A stretch of 7,893 nt of DNA, from NCBI GenBank assembly GCA_000416085.1, contig KE356579.1:1915316-1923208 (forward strand), given 5' to 3'. Shown here one piece after another: positions 1-6,233 of this stretch (position 1 is its first letter; every line of letters starts with the position of its first letter). Under the pieces are notes generated by a model. That model searched no databases and had not been told where the DNA came from. It saw only the letters and a list, made by a program, of their open reading frames with translations. The position numbers and the translations under genes were made by a program. The stretch comes from a halophilic archaeon J07HX64. Its GTDB lineage: Archaea > Halobacteriota > Halobacteria > Halobacteriales > Haloarculaceae.

Positions 1-618
1 GGTGGTATGGGGTCGTACACCGACACCGGGCTGACCCTCCCGTTTATGACCGAGGCGGAGTACATGACCGCCGTCGATATCCTGCAGGCGACTGTCGACG
101 CACTCGAGGGGTACAAAGGGGTCCTCTACGGGCAGTTCATGCTGACCGCCGACGGTGTGCAGGTCATCGAGTTCAACGCCCGCATGGGCGACCCCGAGGC
201 GATGAACACCGTGTCGGTGCTCGAGACGGCTCTGCTCGACGTGCTGGTTGCGGCCCGCGACGGCGAGTCACTCCCACAACTGACGCTCAAGCCCCAGGCG
301 ACTGTCTGCAAGTACGTCGTCCCCGAGGGCTACCCGACCGACCCCGACGGTGGGACCCCCGTGACAATCGACGAGGAGCGTGCCGGGGACGCCCTGCTTT
401 ACTACGCCAGCGTCGACGAGCGCGAGGAGGGTATCCACACCACCACCTCGCGGTCGTTTGCTGTTGTCGGCGTCGGCGACTCCATCGCCGCGGCCGAGGA
501 GACTGCCGAGGAGGCGCTCGCCGCCGGCACGGAGGGGTTGCGCGCCCGCCACGACATCGGCACGCCGGAGCTGGTACAGAAGCGTATCGACCACATCGCC
601 AGGTTACGCGAGAACTAA
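1..618 (+). CDS. purD: Phosphoribosylamine-glycine ligase (GAR synthetase), C-terminal part
   Basis: This is the last 205 codons of purD, open at the left edge and ending in TAA at 616-618. The enzyme is cytosolic and joins phosphoribosylamine to glycine using ATP, the second step of de novo purine synthesis. The fragment opens in the ATP-grasp domain with the glycine-rich GGMGSYTDTG stretch (family form GGMGAYS). It then shows YKGVLYGQF and the metal/ATP-binding strand VIEFNARMGDPEAMN at about residues 56-70, where family members have EFNxRxGDPE. The C-terminal domain follows (ATVCKYVVPEGYP, then a DALLYYASVD strand). The ATG at base 7 lies inside the conserved GGMG motif, so it is not the start. 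The end agrees with the family and nothing looks broken. The gene converges with the GNAT gene across 76 bases. Confidence 0.95.
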   Translation, partial: GGMGSYTDTGLTLPFMTEAEYMTAVDILQATVDALEGYKGVLYGQFMLTADGVQVIEFNARMGDPEAMNTVSVLETALLDVLVAARDGESLPQLTLKPQATVCKYVVPEGYPTDPDGGTPVTIDEERAGDALLYYASVDEREEGIHTTTSRSFAVVGVGDSIAAAEETAEEALAAGTEGLRARHDIGTPELVQKRIDHIARLREN

Positions 619-694
619 CCGACCGTGGACGGTGTCTCGCGCGACGAGGCGTCACCGGGCGCGGGTCGAGGCTCCGCGCCTCCGGGACGCGTTC

Positions 695-1186
695 TCAGAG
701 GCGCTTTTCCATCTCGACGTGCGGGATATCCGCCTCCTGGAAGACGTCGCTCGTGGTTTCGTAGCCCAGGTCGTGGTAGAACGTCTCGACGGTTGTCTGT
801 CCGTGCAGGCGGGCACGCGCACAGCCCTGCTCCCGGGCCTCGCGCTCGATTGCCTCCATCAGTTGCCTGCCGATACCCGCACCCCGGTAGGGTTCGAGGA
901 CGGCAACGCGTTCTGGTTTCGCCACCCCGTCATCGGTGACACGGAGGCGGGCGGTCCCGACCGGTCGCAGGTCCGCACCGCCGCGCCCGGTCGCGCTGCT
1001 GGAGTCGGTGCGCTCGCGGTCCTCGTCGGGGTCCGCGTAGGCGACGATGTGTGTGGCGGCCTCGTCGCGGCCGTCCATCTCCTCGGCCTCGGAGACACCC
1101 TGCTCGTCGATGAAGACGGCCCGGCGCACCGCGTGAGCGTCTGCGAGACTCGCCTCACCCGGGATCCGACGGAGTTCACACCTCAT
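695..1186 (-). CDS. GNAT-family N-acetyltransferase, ElaA/YjcF-like
   Basis: A 163-residue protein with the acetyl-CoA-dependent N-acetyltransferase fold. The N-terminal part has AVFIDEQGVSEAEEMDGRDE (residues 23-42) followed by a HIVAY strand, the pattern of the ElaA/YjcF branch. Motif A, which binds the acetyl-CoA pyrophosphate, is YRGAGIG at 100-106. The C-terminal ETFYHDLGYE and ADIPHVEM segments match the ElaA ending. A hydrophilic stretch at about residues 52-73 (acidic, Ser/Gly-rich) sits between two core strands and looks like a loop insertion. I chose the ATG at 1186 because the frame upstream of it has a basic, Arg/Pro-rich translation unlike haloarchaeal protein. The acetylated substrate is unknown. 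The gene is divergent from the tryptophanase gene and convergent with purD. Confidence 0.88.
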   Translation of the reverse strand: MRCELRRIPGEASLADAHAVRRAVFIDEQGVSEAEEMDGRDEAATHIVAYADPDEDRERTDSSSATGRGGADLRPVGTARLRVTDDGVAKPERVAVLEPYRGAGIGRQLMEAIEREAREQGCARARLHGQTTVETFYHDLGYETTSDVFQEADIPHVEMEKRL

Positions 1187-1437
1187 ACCACACTGTACCG
1201 GGTCGCCAGCACTGAACGTTTCGGAGACGGCACACTGCCGAGCCGACACCGGACCAGGATACCGACTCCGCTCTCGCCCGCCACACGAGCCCCGGGGCCA
1301 CGCCCGACGGTCAGACAGTATCAGTCCCGCTCCGTTCGCGGCGTGGGTGACACCACCTGTCTGGTCTGGTGTGTGACGGACTGACCTATCCATCGGGGAC
1401 CAGAGCCGCGGGCCACTGGACGGAACAGTTCGGGGAA

Positions 1438-1445
1438 GATACATT
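1438..1445 (+). promoter_or_regulatory. Possible TATA box for the tryptophanase gene
   Basis: The AT-rich octamer GATACATT stands out in GC-rich sequence and is centred about 28 bases before the ATG at 1470. Archaeal TATA boxes are centred about 26 bases before the transcription start, so the mRNA would begin within a few bases of the ATG (leaderless), as is common in haloarchaea. The match to TTTAWA is weak. Confidence 0.3.
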
Positions 1446-1469
1446 CGTGGCGAACACAATGGGGCCCGT

Positions 1470-2819
1470 ATGTACCAGTCAGAGATGGTCTCACGCCAGT
1501 CACTGCCAGACCGCGAGCAGCGGGAGGCGGCGCTCGCGGCGGCCGGTTACAACGTCTTCGGGCTCTCGGCCGCGGACGTGCGGACCGACCTGTTGACCGA
1601 CAGCGGGACCGGGACGATGAGCACCGACCAGTGGGCCGCGTTGCTGGGTGGTGACGAGTCCTACGCCGGCAGCGAGAGCTTCGAGCGACTGGAGCGGGCA
1701 GTCGCCGACATCCTCGGATTCGACCGTATCGTGCCCGCACATCAGGGCAGGGGGGCCGAGCATCTGTTGTACGGTGCACTCGTCAAGGAGGGTGATATCG
1801 TCGTCGCGAACACGCACTTCGACACGACCCGTGCCCACGTCGCGGAGGCCGGCGGGCGGCCGGTCGACTGTCCGGTCGACGGTGCGTTCGACCTCTCGGC
1901 GGAGGGACCGTTCACCGGAAACCTCGACATCGAGACCGCACGCGAGCGCATCGAGGCAGTCGGTCGGGACCGGGTGCCCGCCATCGTTGTAACAGTGACG
2001 AACAACTCAGCGGCAGGACAGCCTGTCTCCGTGGCGAACGTCCGACGGGCCCGCGAACTGGCCGACGAGTGTGACGCCAGACTGGTTATCGACGGTTGTC
2101 GGTTCGCCGAGAACGCGTGGTTCGTCCGCGAGCGTGAGTCGGAGTTCGAGGGAGTCGCGATCGACGACATCGTTCGGGAGCAGGCCTCGTACGCCGACGC
2201 GATGGTCGTCAGCGGCAAGAAAGACGGGTTAGCAAACGCCGGCGGGTTCATCGGTGTCGCCGACCGTGCGGACGAGGACGACCTGTTCACCCGACTCAGG
2301 GAGCGGGCGATCCTCTACGAGGGGTTCTACACGTACGGCGGGATGGCCGGCCGCGACATGGCGGCGATGGCGGTGGGGCTCAGAGAGGCCGTCGAACCGG
2401 CGTATCTCGACCACCGGATCGGCCAGATCCGGGAGCTCGCGGACCTACTCGAGGCACGGGGTGTTCCGGTCTACCGGCCGGTGGGTGGGCACGCGGTCTA
2501 CCTGGATGCCGGTGCGGCGCTCCCGCAGATCCCACGCGAGCAGTTCCCGGGGCAGGCGCTGGTCTGTGCGGCCTACCGCGAGGGTGGTGTCCGGGCGGTC
2601 GAACTCGGTGGGTTCGCGTTCCCCGGCACCGACCGGCCGGAGTTTGTCAGGCTGGCGCTCCCTCGGCGGCGCTACCACCGCGAACAGCTCGAACACGTCG
2701 CCGAGACGTTCGGGGCTGTGGTCGAGCGCAGCGAGTCGGTTGGTGGGTTCGAGGTCGTCGACCAGCCCGAGCGTGAGGCGCTCAGGCAGTTCTCGGCGAC
2801 GCTCCGACCGGTCGAGTGA
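1470..2819 (+). CDS. tnaA: Tryptophanase (tryptophan indole-lyase)
   Basis: A 449-residue PLP enzyme that aligns from end to end with E. coli TnaA (about 470 residues), by my recall of that sequence. It splits L-tryptophan into indole, pyruvate and ammonia in the cytosol. Visible landmarks are LLTDSGTG (41-48), the phosphate-binding HQGRGAE (91-97), FDTT (117-120), TNNSAAGQPVS (177-187), D208 and R211 in VIDGCRFAEN, and the Schiff-base lysine K251 in SGKKDG. It could be confused with tyrosine phenol-lyase, which it resembles around YGGMAGRDM. However, D118 and L379 sit where tryptophanases have Asp137 and Ile396, and where tyrosine phenol-lyase has Thr124 and Arg381, so tryptophanase is favoured. 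Q440 replaces the usual His463. The ATG at 1470 fits a leaderless start; a second ATG at 1485 is possible. It is convergent with the MFS gene. Confidence 0.92.
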   Translation: MYQSEMVSRQSLPDREQREAALAAAGYNVFGLSAADVRTDLLTDSGTGTMSTDQWAALLGGDESYAGSESFERLERAVADILGFDRIVPAHQGRGAEHLLYGALVKEGDIVVANTHFDTTRAHVAEAGGRPVDCPVDGAFDLSAEGPFTGNLDIETARERIEAVGRDRVPAIVVTVTNNSAAGQPVSVANVRRARELADECDARLVIDGCRFAENAWFVRERESEFEGVAIDDIVREQASYADAMVVSGKKDGLANAGGFIGVADRADEDDLFTRLRERAILYEGFYTYGGMAGRDMAAMAVGLREAVEPAYLDHRIGQIRELADLLEARGVPVYRPVGGHAVYLDAGAALPQIPREQFPGQALVCAAYREGGVRAVELGGFAFPGTDRPEFVRLALPRRRYHREQLEHVAETFGAVVERSESVGGFEVVDQPEREALRQFSATLRPVE

Positions 2820-2830
2820 GAGACGGTGGG

Positions 2831-4075
2831 TTACAGCTCCACCGACGGGAGGAACTGGCCCGTCTCGCGGAAGACACCGACAAGCAGGACGAGCGCCGCG
2901 AACGCGGGGAGTGCGGCACAGGTGAGGTAGACCGGCCAGAACCCCGAGATATCCACAATCGGGAGTGTGACGAGGGGACCGAGTCCGCCGCCGATGTCGC
3001 CAAGAACGTTGTTTGTGCCCATCGCGCGGCCCATCTGCTCGCCCGGAGTGAGGTCGGCCAGCAGGGCGAGCAGCGGACCGCTCACACCGCCCTGCCCGGC
3101 GCCGATACAGACACAGGCGAGTGTGAGCCCCCACACCGAGTGGGCGCGGGCCAGGAGCAGGAAACCGAGACAGATCACCCCGAGAAAACCGAGCAACAGC
3201 GGCACCCGTGACTCGCGCCGGTCACTGGCGTAGCCGCTGGCGAACATGGAGGCCCCGGCGACGAGCACCGTCGTGGCGATGAAGATGCCCGAACTCCCCT
3301 GTGCGCCCAGTCCGAACACGCCCATATCGCGGGCGTCCAGAAGGCCAACGAGTGTCGAGAACAGTGCACCGACGTAGACAAACAGCACGGCGAAGTTGAC
3401 GACACCGACCGTCAGCGCCGGCAACCCCGTGTTTATCTCCCAGGGCTTGACCGAGTCGCGCTCCTCTTCGACGTGGGTCTCGGGGATGAGCAGGTATGCG
3501 ACACCGCTTGCCAGAAACGCAAAGCCCGTCGCGAGCACGAACGCCGAGAGGTTGTCCGCGAGTTCGCTGACCAGTCCGCCCAGCACCACCCCAGAGGGGA
3601 ATCCGAGGAGCACACCGCCCCGGATCAGCCCCATACTGGTGCCGCGTGACGCGTCGGTGCTGACATCGGCTGCGATTGTGAACGCCGTGGCGAACACGGC
3701 CGCACTGCCGACCCCCCAGAGAATCCGTGCGACGACGAACCAGCCCTCGGGAAACGGCGCGAGCAGAGCGACAACGTAGCCCGCTGTGGCGAACCCTTGC
3801 ACGAACATACCGACCACCATCGGTGTCCGTGTGCCGAACCGGTCGACGAGTGCGCCCGCCGGCGCGTTCGCGACGAGCCGCGAGAACCGGTTCGCGCTGA
3901 GTATCAGCCCGACCAGAAACGGCGAGAGACCGAGTACGGTGTCGAGATTCGGCAGGATTGGGAAGATGACACCCCCGCCGAAACCAATAAAGAACGTGCT
4001 GGCGACCACCGCCCCGATGACGACGTACTCGTAACGGACACCCTGGCGCAGGCGGTCCCGAACACTCGAAAACAC
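2831..4075 (-). CDS. Major facilitator superfamily (MFS) transporter
   Basis: A 414-residue integral membrane protein with about 12 hydrophobic helices, split into two halves by a charged loop (PETHVEEERDSVKPWE). The loop between helices 2 and 3 carries MFS motif A, GALVDRFGTR (about residues 74-83). A related GYASDRRESRVP loop sits at the matching place in the second half. These features suggest a proton-coupled transporter of the drug or metabolite exporter type, but the substrate cannot be told. The longest reading frame begins at a TTG at 4156, and its extra 27 residues are Pro/Gly-rich and not acidic. I prefer the GTG at 4075, which is preceded by a possible TATA box and begins just before a short amphipathic stretch and helix 1. 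It ends 11 bases from the tryptophanase gene, tail to tail. Its divergent neighbour is the propeller gene. Confidence 0.87.
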   Translation of the reverse strand: MFSSVRDRLRQGVRYEYVVIGAVVASTFFIGFGGGVIFPILPNLDTVLGLSPFLVGLILSANRFSRLVANAPAGALVDRFGTRTPMVVGMFVQGFATAGYVVALLAPFPEGWFVVARILWGVGSAAVFATAFTIAADVSTDASRGTSMGLIRGGVLLGFPSGVVLGGLVSELADNLSAFVLATGFAFLASGVAYLLIPETHVEEERDSVKPWEINTGLPALTVGVVNFAVLFVYVGALFSTLVGLLDARDMGVFGLGAQGSSGIFIATTVLVAGASMFASGYASDRRESRVPLLLGFLGVICLGFLLLARAHSVWGLTLACVCIGAGQGGVSGPLLALLADLTPGEQMGRAMGTNNVLGDIGGGLGPLVTLPIVDISGFWPVYLTCAALPAFAALVLLVGVFRETGQFLPSVEL

Positions 4076-4100
4076 ACTATCTCCGGACAGGTAGCCACCT

Positions 4101-4110
4101 AATCGTATTA
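4101..4110 (-). promoter_or_regulatory. Possible TATA box for the MFS gene
   Basis: On the minus strand this reads TAATACGATT, an AT-rich island centred about 30 bases before the GTG at 4075. That spacing would give a nearly leaderless transcript and supports the GTG start over the upstream TTG. The match to the haloarchaeal consensus is only fair. Confidence 0.25.
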
Positions 4111-4166
4111 CCGGTTCTGATCCGGGGCCAGGGAGTCCAGGCCGGAAGACCGTCAACTGCCCGGGT

Positions 4167-4190
4167 GTGAGTCTGCCCGGATTGACTCAC
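4167..4190. promoter_or_regulatory. Perfect 7-bp inverted repeat (possible operator or hairpin)
   Basis: GTGAGTC (4167-4173) and GACTCAC (4184-4190) are exact reverse complements around a 10-base centre. The arm-centre-arm spacing of about 17 bases suits a dimeric DNA-binding protein. It lies about 90 bases upstream of the MFS start and about 200 bases upstream of the propeller start. Confidence 0.4.
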
Positions 4191-4249
4191 CAGAGTTCGG
4201 TCGACCGTTCAACTGTGAGTCCGGTCGGCCATTCGGGGGCGGGTCCGGT

Positions 4250-4277
4250 CGACTCGATGGTTCGGGGCATCGAGTCG
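4250..4277. promoter_or_regulatory. Perfect 10-bp inverted repeat (possible operator or hairpin)
   Basis: CGACTCGATG (4250-4259) and CATCGAGTCG (4268-4277) are exact reverse complements with an 8-base loop. On RNA the stem could extend by a G-U and a G-C pair (4248-4249 with 4278-4279). It lies about 75 bases upstream of the TATA box of the propeller gene, so a regulator-binding site is more likely than a terminator. No T tract follows. Confidence 0.45.
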
Positions 4278-4350
4278 GCGCAGTTGAGAGGGGTCTGGTC
4301 GGGCAGTGTTTCGAGGCACAGCGGTTGTGCACACGCAAACGCCACCACAA

Positions 4351-4358
4351 GTTATAAT
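4351..4358 (+). promoter_or_regulatory. TATA box for the propeller gene
   Basis: GTTATAAT is a clear AT-rich element in a GC-rich spacer, ending about 32 bases before the ATG at 4391. Transcription would begin near 4380, leaving a leader of about 10 bases. A GGAG at 4374-4377 lies at or before the predicted start, so it may not act as a ribosome binding site. Confidence 0.5.
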
Positions 4359-4390
4359 CCGGTCACAGACAACAGGAGAGATAGGACCGA

Positions 4391-5497
4391 ATGAGAGACA
4401 CAGAACCGGCCGGGACCGAGCGCACGGCCGCACAGCGGCGTCAGGAGCGAACCGGTGGCACCACCCGCTGGACACTACCGACCGGCGGAGCGGTGCGGTC
4501 GTCGCCGACAGTGGCCGACGGGAGCGTGTTCGTCGGCAGCCAGGACGGTCACCTGTACGCGGTTGACCTGGCGAGCGGTGACACACAGTGGCGCCTCGAC
4601 ACCGGTTGGCGTGTCCGCGGTTCACCGACAGCTCTCGATGGGACAGTCTATCTCGGGAGTTTTGACGCACGGGTCAGCGCGCTCGACGCAGCGACCGGTG
4701 AGCGGGTGTGGACCACGACTGTCGGCGACTGGGTGTGGTCCTCGCCGACAGTCACCGACGACCACCTCGTTGTCGGCAGCCTCGATGGGGGGATCCACGC
4801 GCTGGACAGAGCAACCGGCGACCGGGTCTGGCAGTTCGACGCCGACGGTGAGGTCGGCTCCTCACCGACAGTCGCCGACGGAACGGTGTACATCGGAAGC
4901 AACGACAGCAACCTGTACGCCCTCGACGCGGCGACCGGCGCCGAGGAGTGGTCGCTCTCGACCGGTGATGTCGTCGAGTCCTCGGCGACAGTTGTCGGGC
5001 CGACGGTCTACATCGGGAGCAGGGACGGCCGGGTGTACGCGCTCGACGCCGACCTCGGAACCAGGCAGTGGAGCTTCGACACCGGAGGGGACGTTGGTTC
5101 CTCGCCGACAGTCGGTGGCGGTGCCGTGTTCGTCGGCAGCGGTGACACCATCTACGCGATCGACCAGGAAACCGGCAACCAGCGATGGACAGTCGAAACA
5201 GACGGTGAGGTCGAGTCCTCGCCAACCGTCGGCGTCTCGACGGTGTTCGTCGGGAGCACCGACGGGTACGTGTACGCGATCGACAGGGAAACCGGCGACG
5301 TGCGGTGGACCGTCGGAACCGGCGGTGGCGTCTGGTCCTCACCGACACTAGTCGATGGAACCGTCCTCGTCGGGAGCGACGACGGGAGTATCTACGCGCT
5401 CACCGCCAGCGAACGCGGGTCGAGTCGGGGCTCCCGCGCGATGCTCGGCACGCTCGGGCACCACGACCACCGCTGGTGGGACGAACTGAGTGTCTGA
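4391..5497 (+). CDS. Cytoplasmic PQQ/BamB-like eight-bladed beta-propeller protein
   Basis: A 368-residue protein built almost entirely of eight repeats of about 40 residues. Each follows the pattern SSPTV-x(n)-VYVGS-x-DG-x-YALD-x-x-TG-x-x-x-W-x-x-x-TG, typical of PQQ-like propeller blades. Repeats start at residues 36, 76, 116, 156, 196, 236, 275 and 315; the sixth is one residue short. The last blade lacks its Trp strand, while the N-terminus has an unpaired one (TRWTLPTGGAV, 25-35). The ring can therefore close by strand exchange between the two ends, giving eight blades. There is no signal peptide, Tat motif or lipobox, and an in-frame TAG at 4382-4384 excludes a longer start, so the protein is probably cytoplasmic. 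The tail is His/Trp-rich (HHDHRWW). No catalytic quinoprotein residues are evident. A scaffold or binding role is likely, but the partner is unknown. Confidence 0.85.
   Translation: MRDTEPAGTERTAAQRRQERTGGTTRWTLPTGGAVRSSPTVADGSVFVGSQDGHLYAVDLASGDTQWRLDTGWRVRGSPTALDGTVYLGSFDARVSALDAATGERVWTTTVGDWVWSSPTVTDDHLVVGSLDGGIHALDRATGDRVWQFDADGEVGSSPTVADGTVYIGSNDSNLYALDAATGAEEWSLSTGDVVESSATVVGPTVYIGSRDGRVYALDADLGTRQWSFDTGGDVGSSPTVGGGAVFVGSGDTIYAIDQETGNQRWTVETDGEVESSPTVGVSTVFVGSTDGYVYAIDRETGDVRWTVGTGGGVWSSPTLVDGTVLVGSDDGSIYALTASERGSSRGSRAMLGTLGHHDHRWWDELSV
4496..5422 (+). repeat. Eight tandem ~120-bp coding repeats (propeller blades)
   Basis: The blade repeats are visible in the DNA. A core resembling TCCTCGCCGACAGTC recurs close to every 120 bases (near 4499, 4619, 4739, 4859, 4979, 5099, 5216 and 5336), with one 117-base interval where blade six has lost a codon. 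Similarity this strong at the DNA level suggests growth by tandem duplication and perhaps ongoing conversion between blades. Confidence 0.8.
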
Positions 5498-5645
5498 CAC
5501 TGTGGGTTCGGCAGGCGAGTCGAGGGCATACTAACCTGAGAGATGCGTGGTGCCGCGTCACGCCTGCTATCGGCGGTACCGACAGCCGACCCCGACGTGT
5601 CTAGCCGGCACCGACATCATGCCGGACATAGACAGTTCGTAACCG

Positions 5646-5651
5646 TTATAC
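5646..5651 (+). promoter_or_regulatory. TATA box for the cold shock gene
   Basis: TTATAC is centred about 29 bases before the ATG at 5678. The predicted transcription start (about 5675) nearly coincides with the ATG, so the mRNA would be leaderless. This also disfavours the upstream in-frame TTG at 5669. Confidence 0.5.
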
Positions 5652-5677
5652 CCGGGTAGACTGTACGTTTGTTTGCA

Positions 5678-5872
5678 ATGGCAAACGGCAAGGTTGATTT
5701 CTTCAACGACACAGGCGGTTACGGATTCATTTCGACTGAGGACGCGGACGACGACGTGTTCTTCCACATGGAAGACGTTGGCGGACCGGACCTCGAAGAA
5801 GGACAGGACATCACGTTCGAGATCGAACAGGCCCCCAAAGGCCCCCGCGCGACGAACGTCGTCCGCGAGTAG
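5678..5872 (+). CDS. cspA: Cold shock domain protein (CspA family)
   Basis: A 64-residue, strongly acidic single cold shock domain. This is a small OB-fold that binds single-stranded RNA or DNA and in bacteria acts as an RNA chaperone. The RNP1-type motif is GGYGFI (residues 16-21), and the RNP2-type motif is VFFHMED (27-33 region, family form VFxH). The N-terminus (MANGKVDFFNDTGGYGF) follows the family pattern G-x-V-x-F-F-N. The usual Lys before GYGFI is Gly here. Length is normal for the family. The start is the ATG at 5678; a TTG three codons earlier would lie before the predicted transcription start. It stands alone, with its own TATA box and a hairpin right after the stop. Confidence 0.95.
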   Translation: MANGKVDFFNDTGGYGFISTEDADDDVFFHMEDVGGPDLEEGQDITFEIEQAPKGPRATNVVRE

Positions 5873-5874
5873 CT

Positions 5875-5908
5875 CCATCGCGCACAGCGATGGCTGATTG
5901 ATAGTTTT
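5875..5908 (+). terminator. Hairpin and short T run after the cold shock gene
   Basis: CCATCGC (5875-5881) and GCGATGG (5887-5893) form a perfect 7-bp stem with a 5-base loop. It begins two bases after the stop codon and is followed by a TTTT run at 5905-5908. Two more pairs (5871-5872 with 5894-5895) are possible across a two-base bulge. Archaeal termination depends mainly on T tracts, so the stem may instead protect the 3' end of the mRNA. The T run overlaps the TATA-like box of the next gene. Confidence 0.4.
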
Positions 5909-5910
5909 AT
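5905..5910 (+). promoter_or_regulatory. TATA-like box for the small acidic protein gene
   Basis: TTTTAT is the only AT-rich element upstream of the ATG at 5964. Transcription would start near 5934 and leave a leader of about 30 bases, longer than for the neighbouring genes. That leader could fold through GTGTGT (5941-5946) and ACACAC (5955-5960), just before the ATG. Confidence 0.35.
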
Positions 5911-5963
5911 CGAGCACAGTTCCGGAACCGGCAGCTTTGGGTGTGTCGGGACCAACACACAGT

Positions 5964-6233
5964 ATGGAAGATACTGTGAGTGCGGATGGAGTGACGGCCA
6001 CGTACCAGGAGACGGACACCGAGCGCCAGCTTCTCGTTCGCGCGGGCGGCGTCGAGGCGACAGTCGCACAGAACATCGACGGGTACGCCATGCTCGCGGT
6101 GCGGGACAGAGACGGGAACGAGCGCGAGCGCTACTACGGGTTCGACATGGCACTCGACCACATCGCCGAACTGGTCGGTATCGAGGTCCACGACATCCCG
6201 GTTCCGGAGCCCGCCGAAGACATGGGGATGTGA
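5964..6233 (+). CDS. Small acidic haloarchaeal protein of unknown function
   Basis: An 89-residue acidic protein (MEDTVSADGVTATYQE at the start, VPEPAEDMGM at the end) with no signal peptide or membrane segment. It appears to be mainly beta strands (TATYQETD, RQLLVRAG, VEATVAQN, YAMLAVRDR) followed by one helix (ALDHIAELVGI). The amino-acid composition and codon use look like real haloarchaeal coding sequence. It resembles conserved small hypothetical proteins of Halobacteria; I have a vague memory of a family called DUF7111 but cannot confirm it. I chose the ATG at 5964 because the longer frame begins at a TTG upstream of the predicted TATA box. The 3' end of the gene, with its stop codon, is part of a tandem duplication that continues downstream. 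Confidence 0.75.
   Translation: MEDTVSADGVTATYQETDTERQLLVRAGGVEATVAQNIDGYAMLAVRDRDGNERERYYGFDMALDHIAELVGIEVHDIPVPEPAEDMGM

Larger units (their letters stand above)
4153..4287. repeat. Cluster of repeated heptamers in a divergent spacer
   Basis: Two heptamers each occur three times. TCAACTG is at 4153-4159 and 4209-4215, with its reverse complement at 4281-4287. GTGAGTC is at 4167-4173 and 4215-4221, with its reverse complement at 4184-4190. The first two TCAACTG copies are each followed by GTGAGTC, so there is an imperfect direct repeat as well as inverted pairs. The cluster lies between the divergent MFS and propeller genes, where operators for either gene would be expected. It could also be the remains of a mobile or duplicated element. 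The function is not known. Confidence 0.5.

Noticed and set aside
668..682. GAGGC-tccgc-GCCTC hairpin between the convergent purD and GNAT genes, as a possible terminator.
   Set aside because: A 5-bp stem is common by chance in GC-rich DNA, and there is no T tract on either strand.
1350..1372. ACACCA / TGGTGT inverted repeat with an 11-base centre in the GNAT-tryptophanase spacer.
   Set aside because: It is only 6 bp long in simple CA/TG-rich sequence, with no supporting second site.
380..1384. A 334-codon plus-strand frame overlapping the end of purD and the GNAT gene.
   Set aside because: It is Arg/Pro-rich, runs opposite to a clear GNAT protein and within purD, and is a shadow frame of GC-rich DNA.
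2445..3134. Long frames opposite the tryptophanase and MFS genes, including this 229-codon minus-strand one.
   Set aside because: These are shadows in alternative frames of well-identified genes, with basic, low-complexity translations.
4076..4156. N-terminal extension of the MFS protein to a TTG at 4156.
   Set aside because: TTG is a rare start, the added residues are Pro/Gly-rich with no acidic bias, and the segment overlaps a TATA-like box and the repeat cluster.
4496..5422. The 120-base periodic repeats as a CRISPR-like or satellite array.
   Set aside because: They are in-frame coding repeats whose translation gives regular beta-propeller blades, with no unique spacers.
5543..5659. A 38-codon open frame (ATG at 5543, stop TAG at 5657) between the propeller and cold shock genes.
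   Set aside because: The translation is rich in Arg and His and not acidic, no homologue comes to mind, and it runs through the cold shock gene's promoter. It is likely chance.
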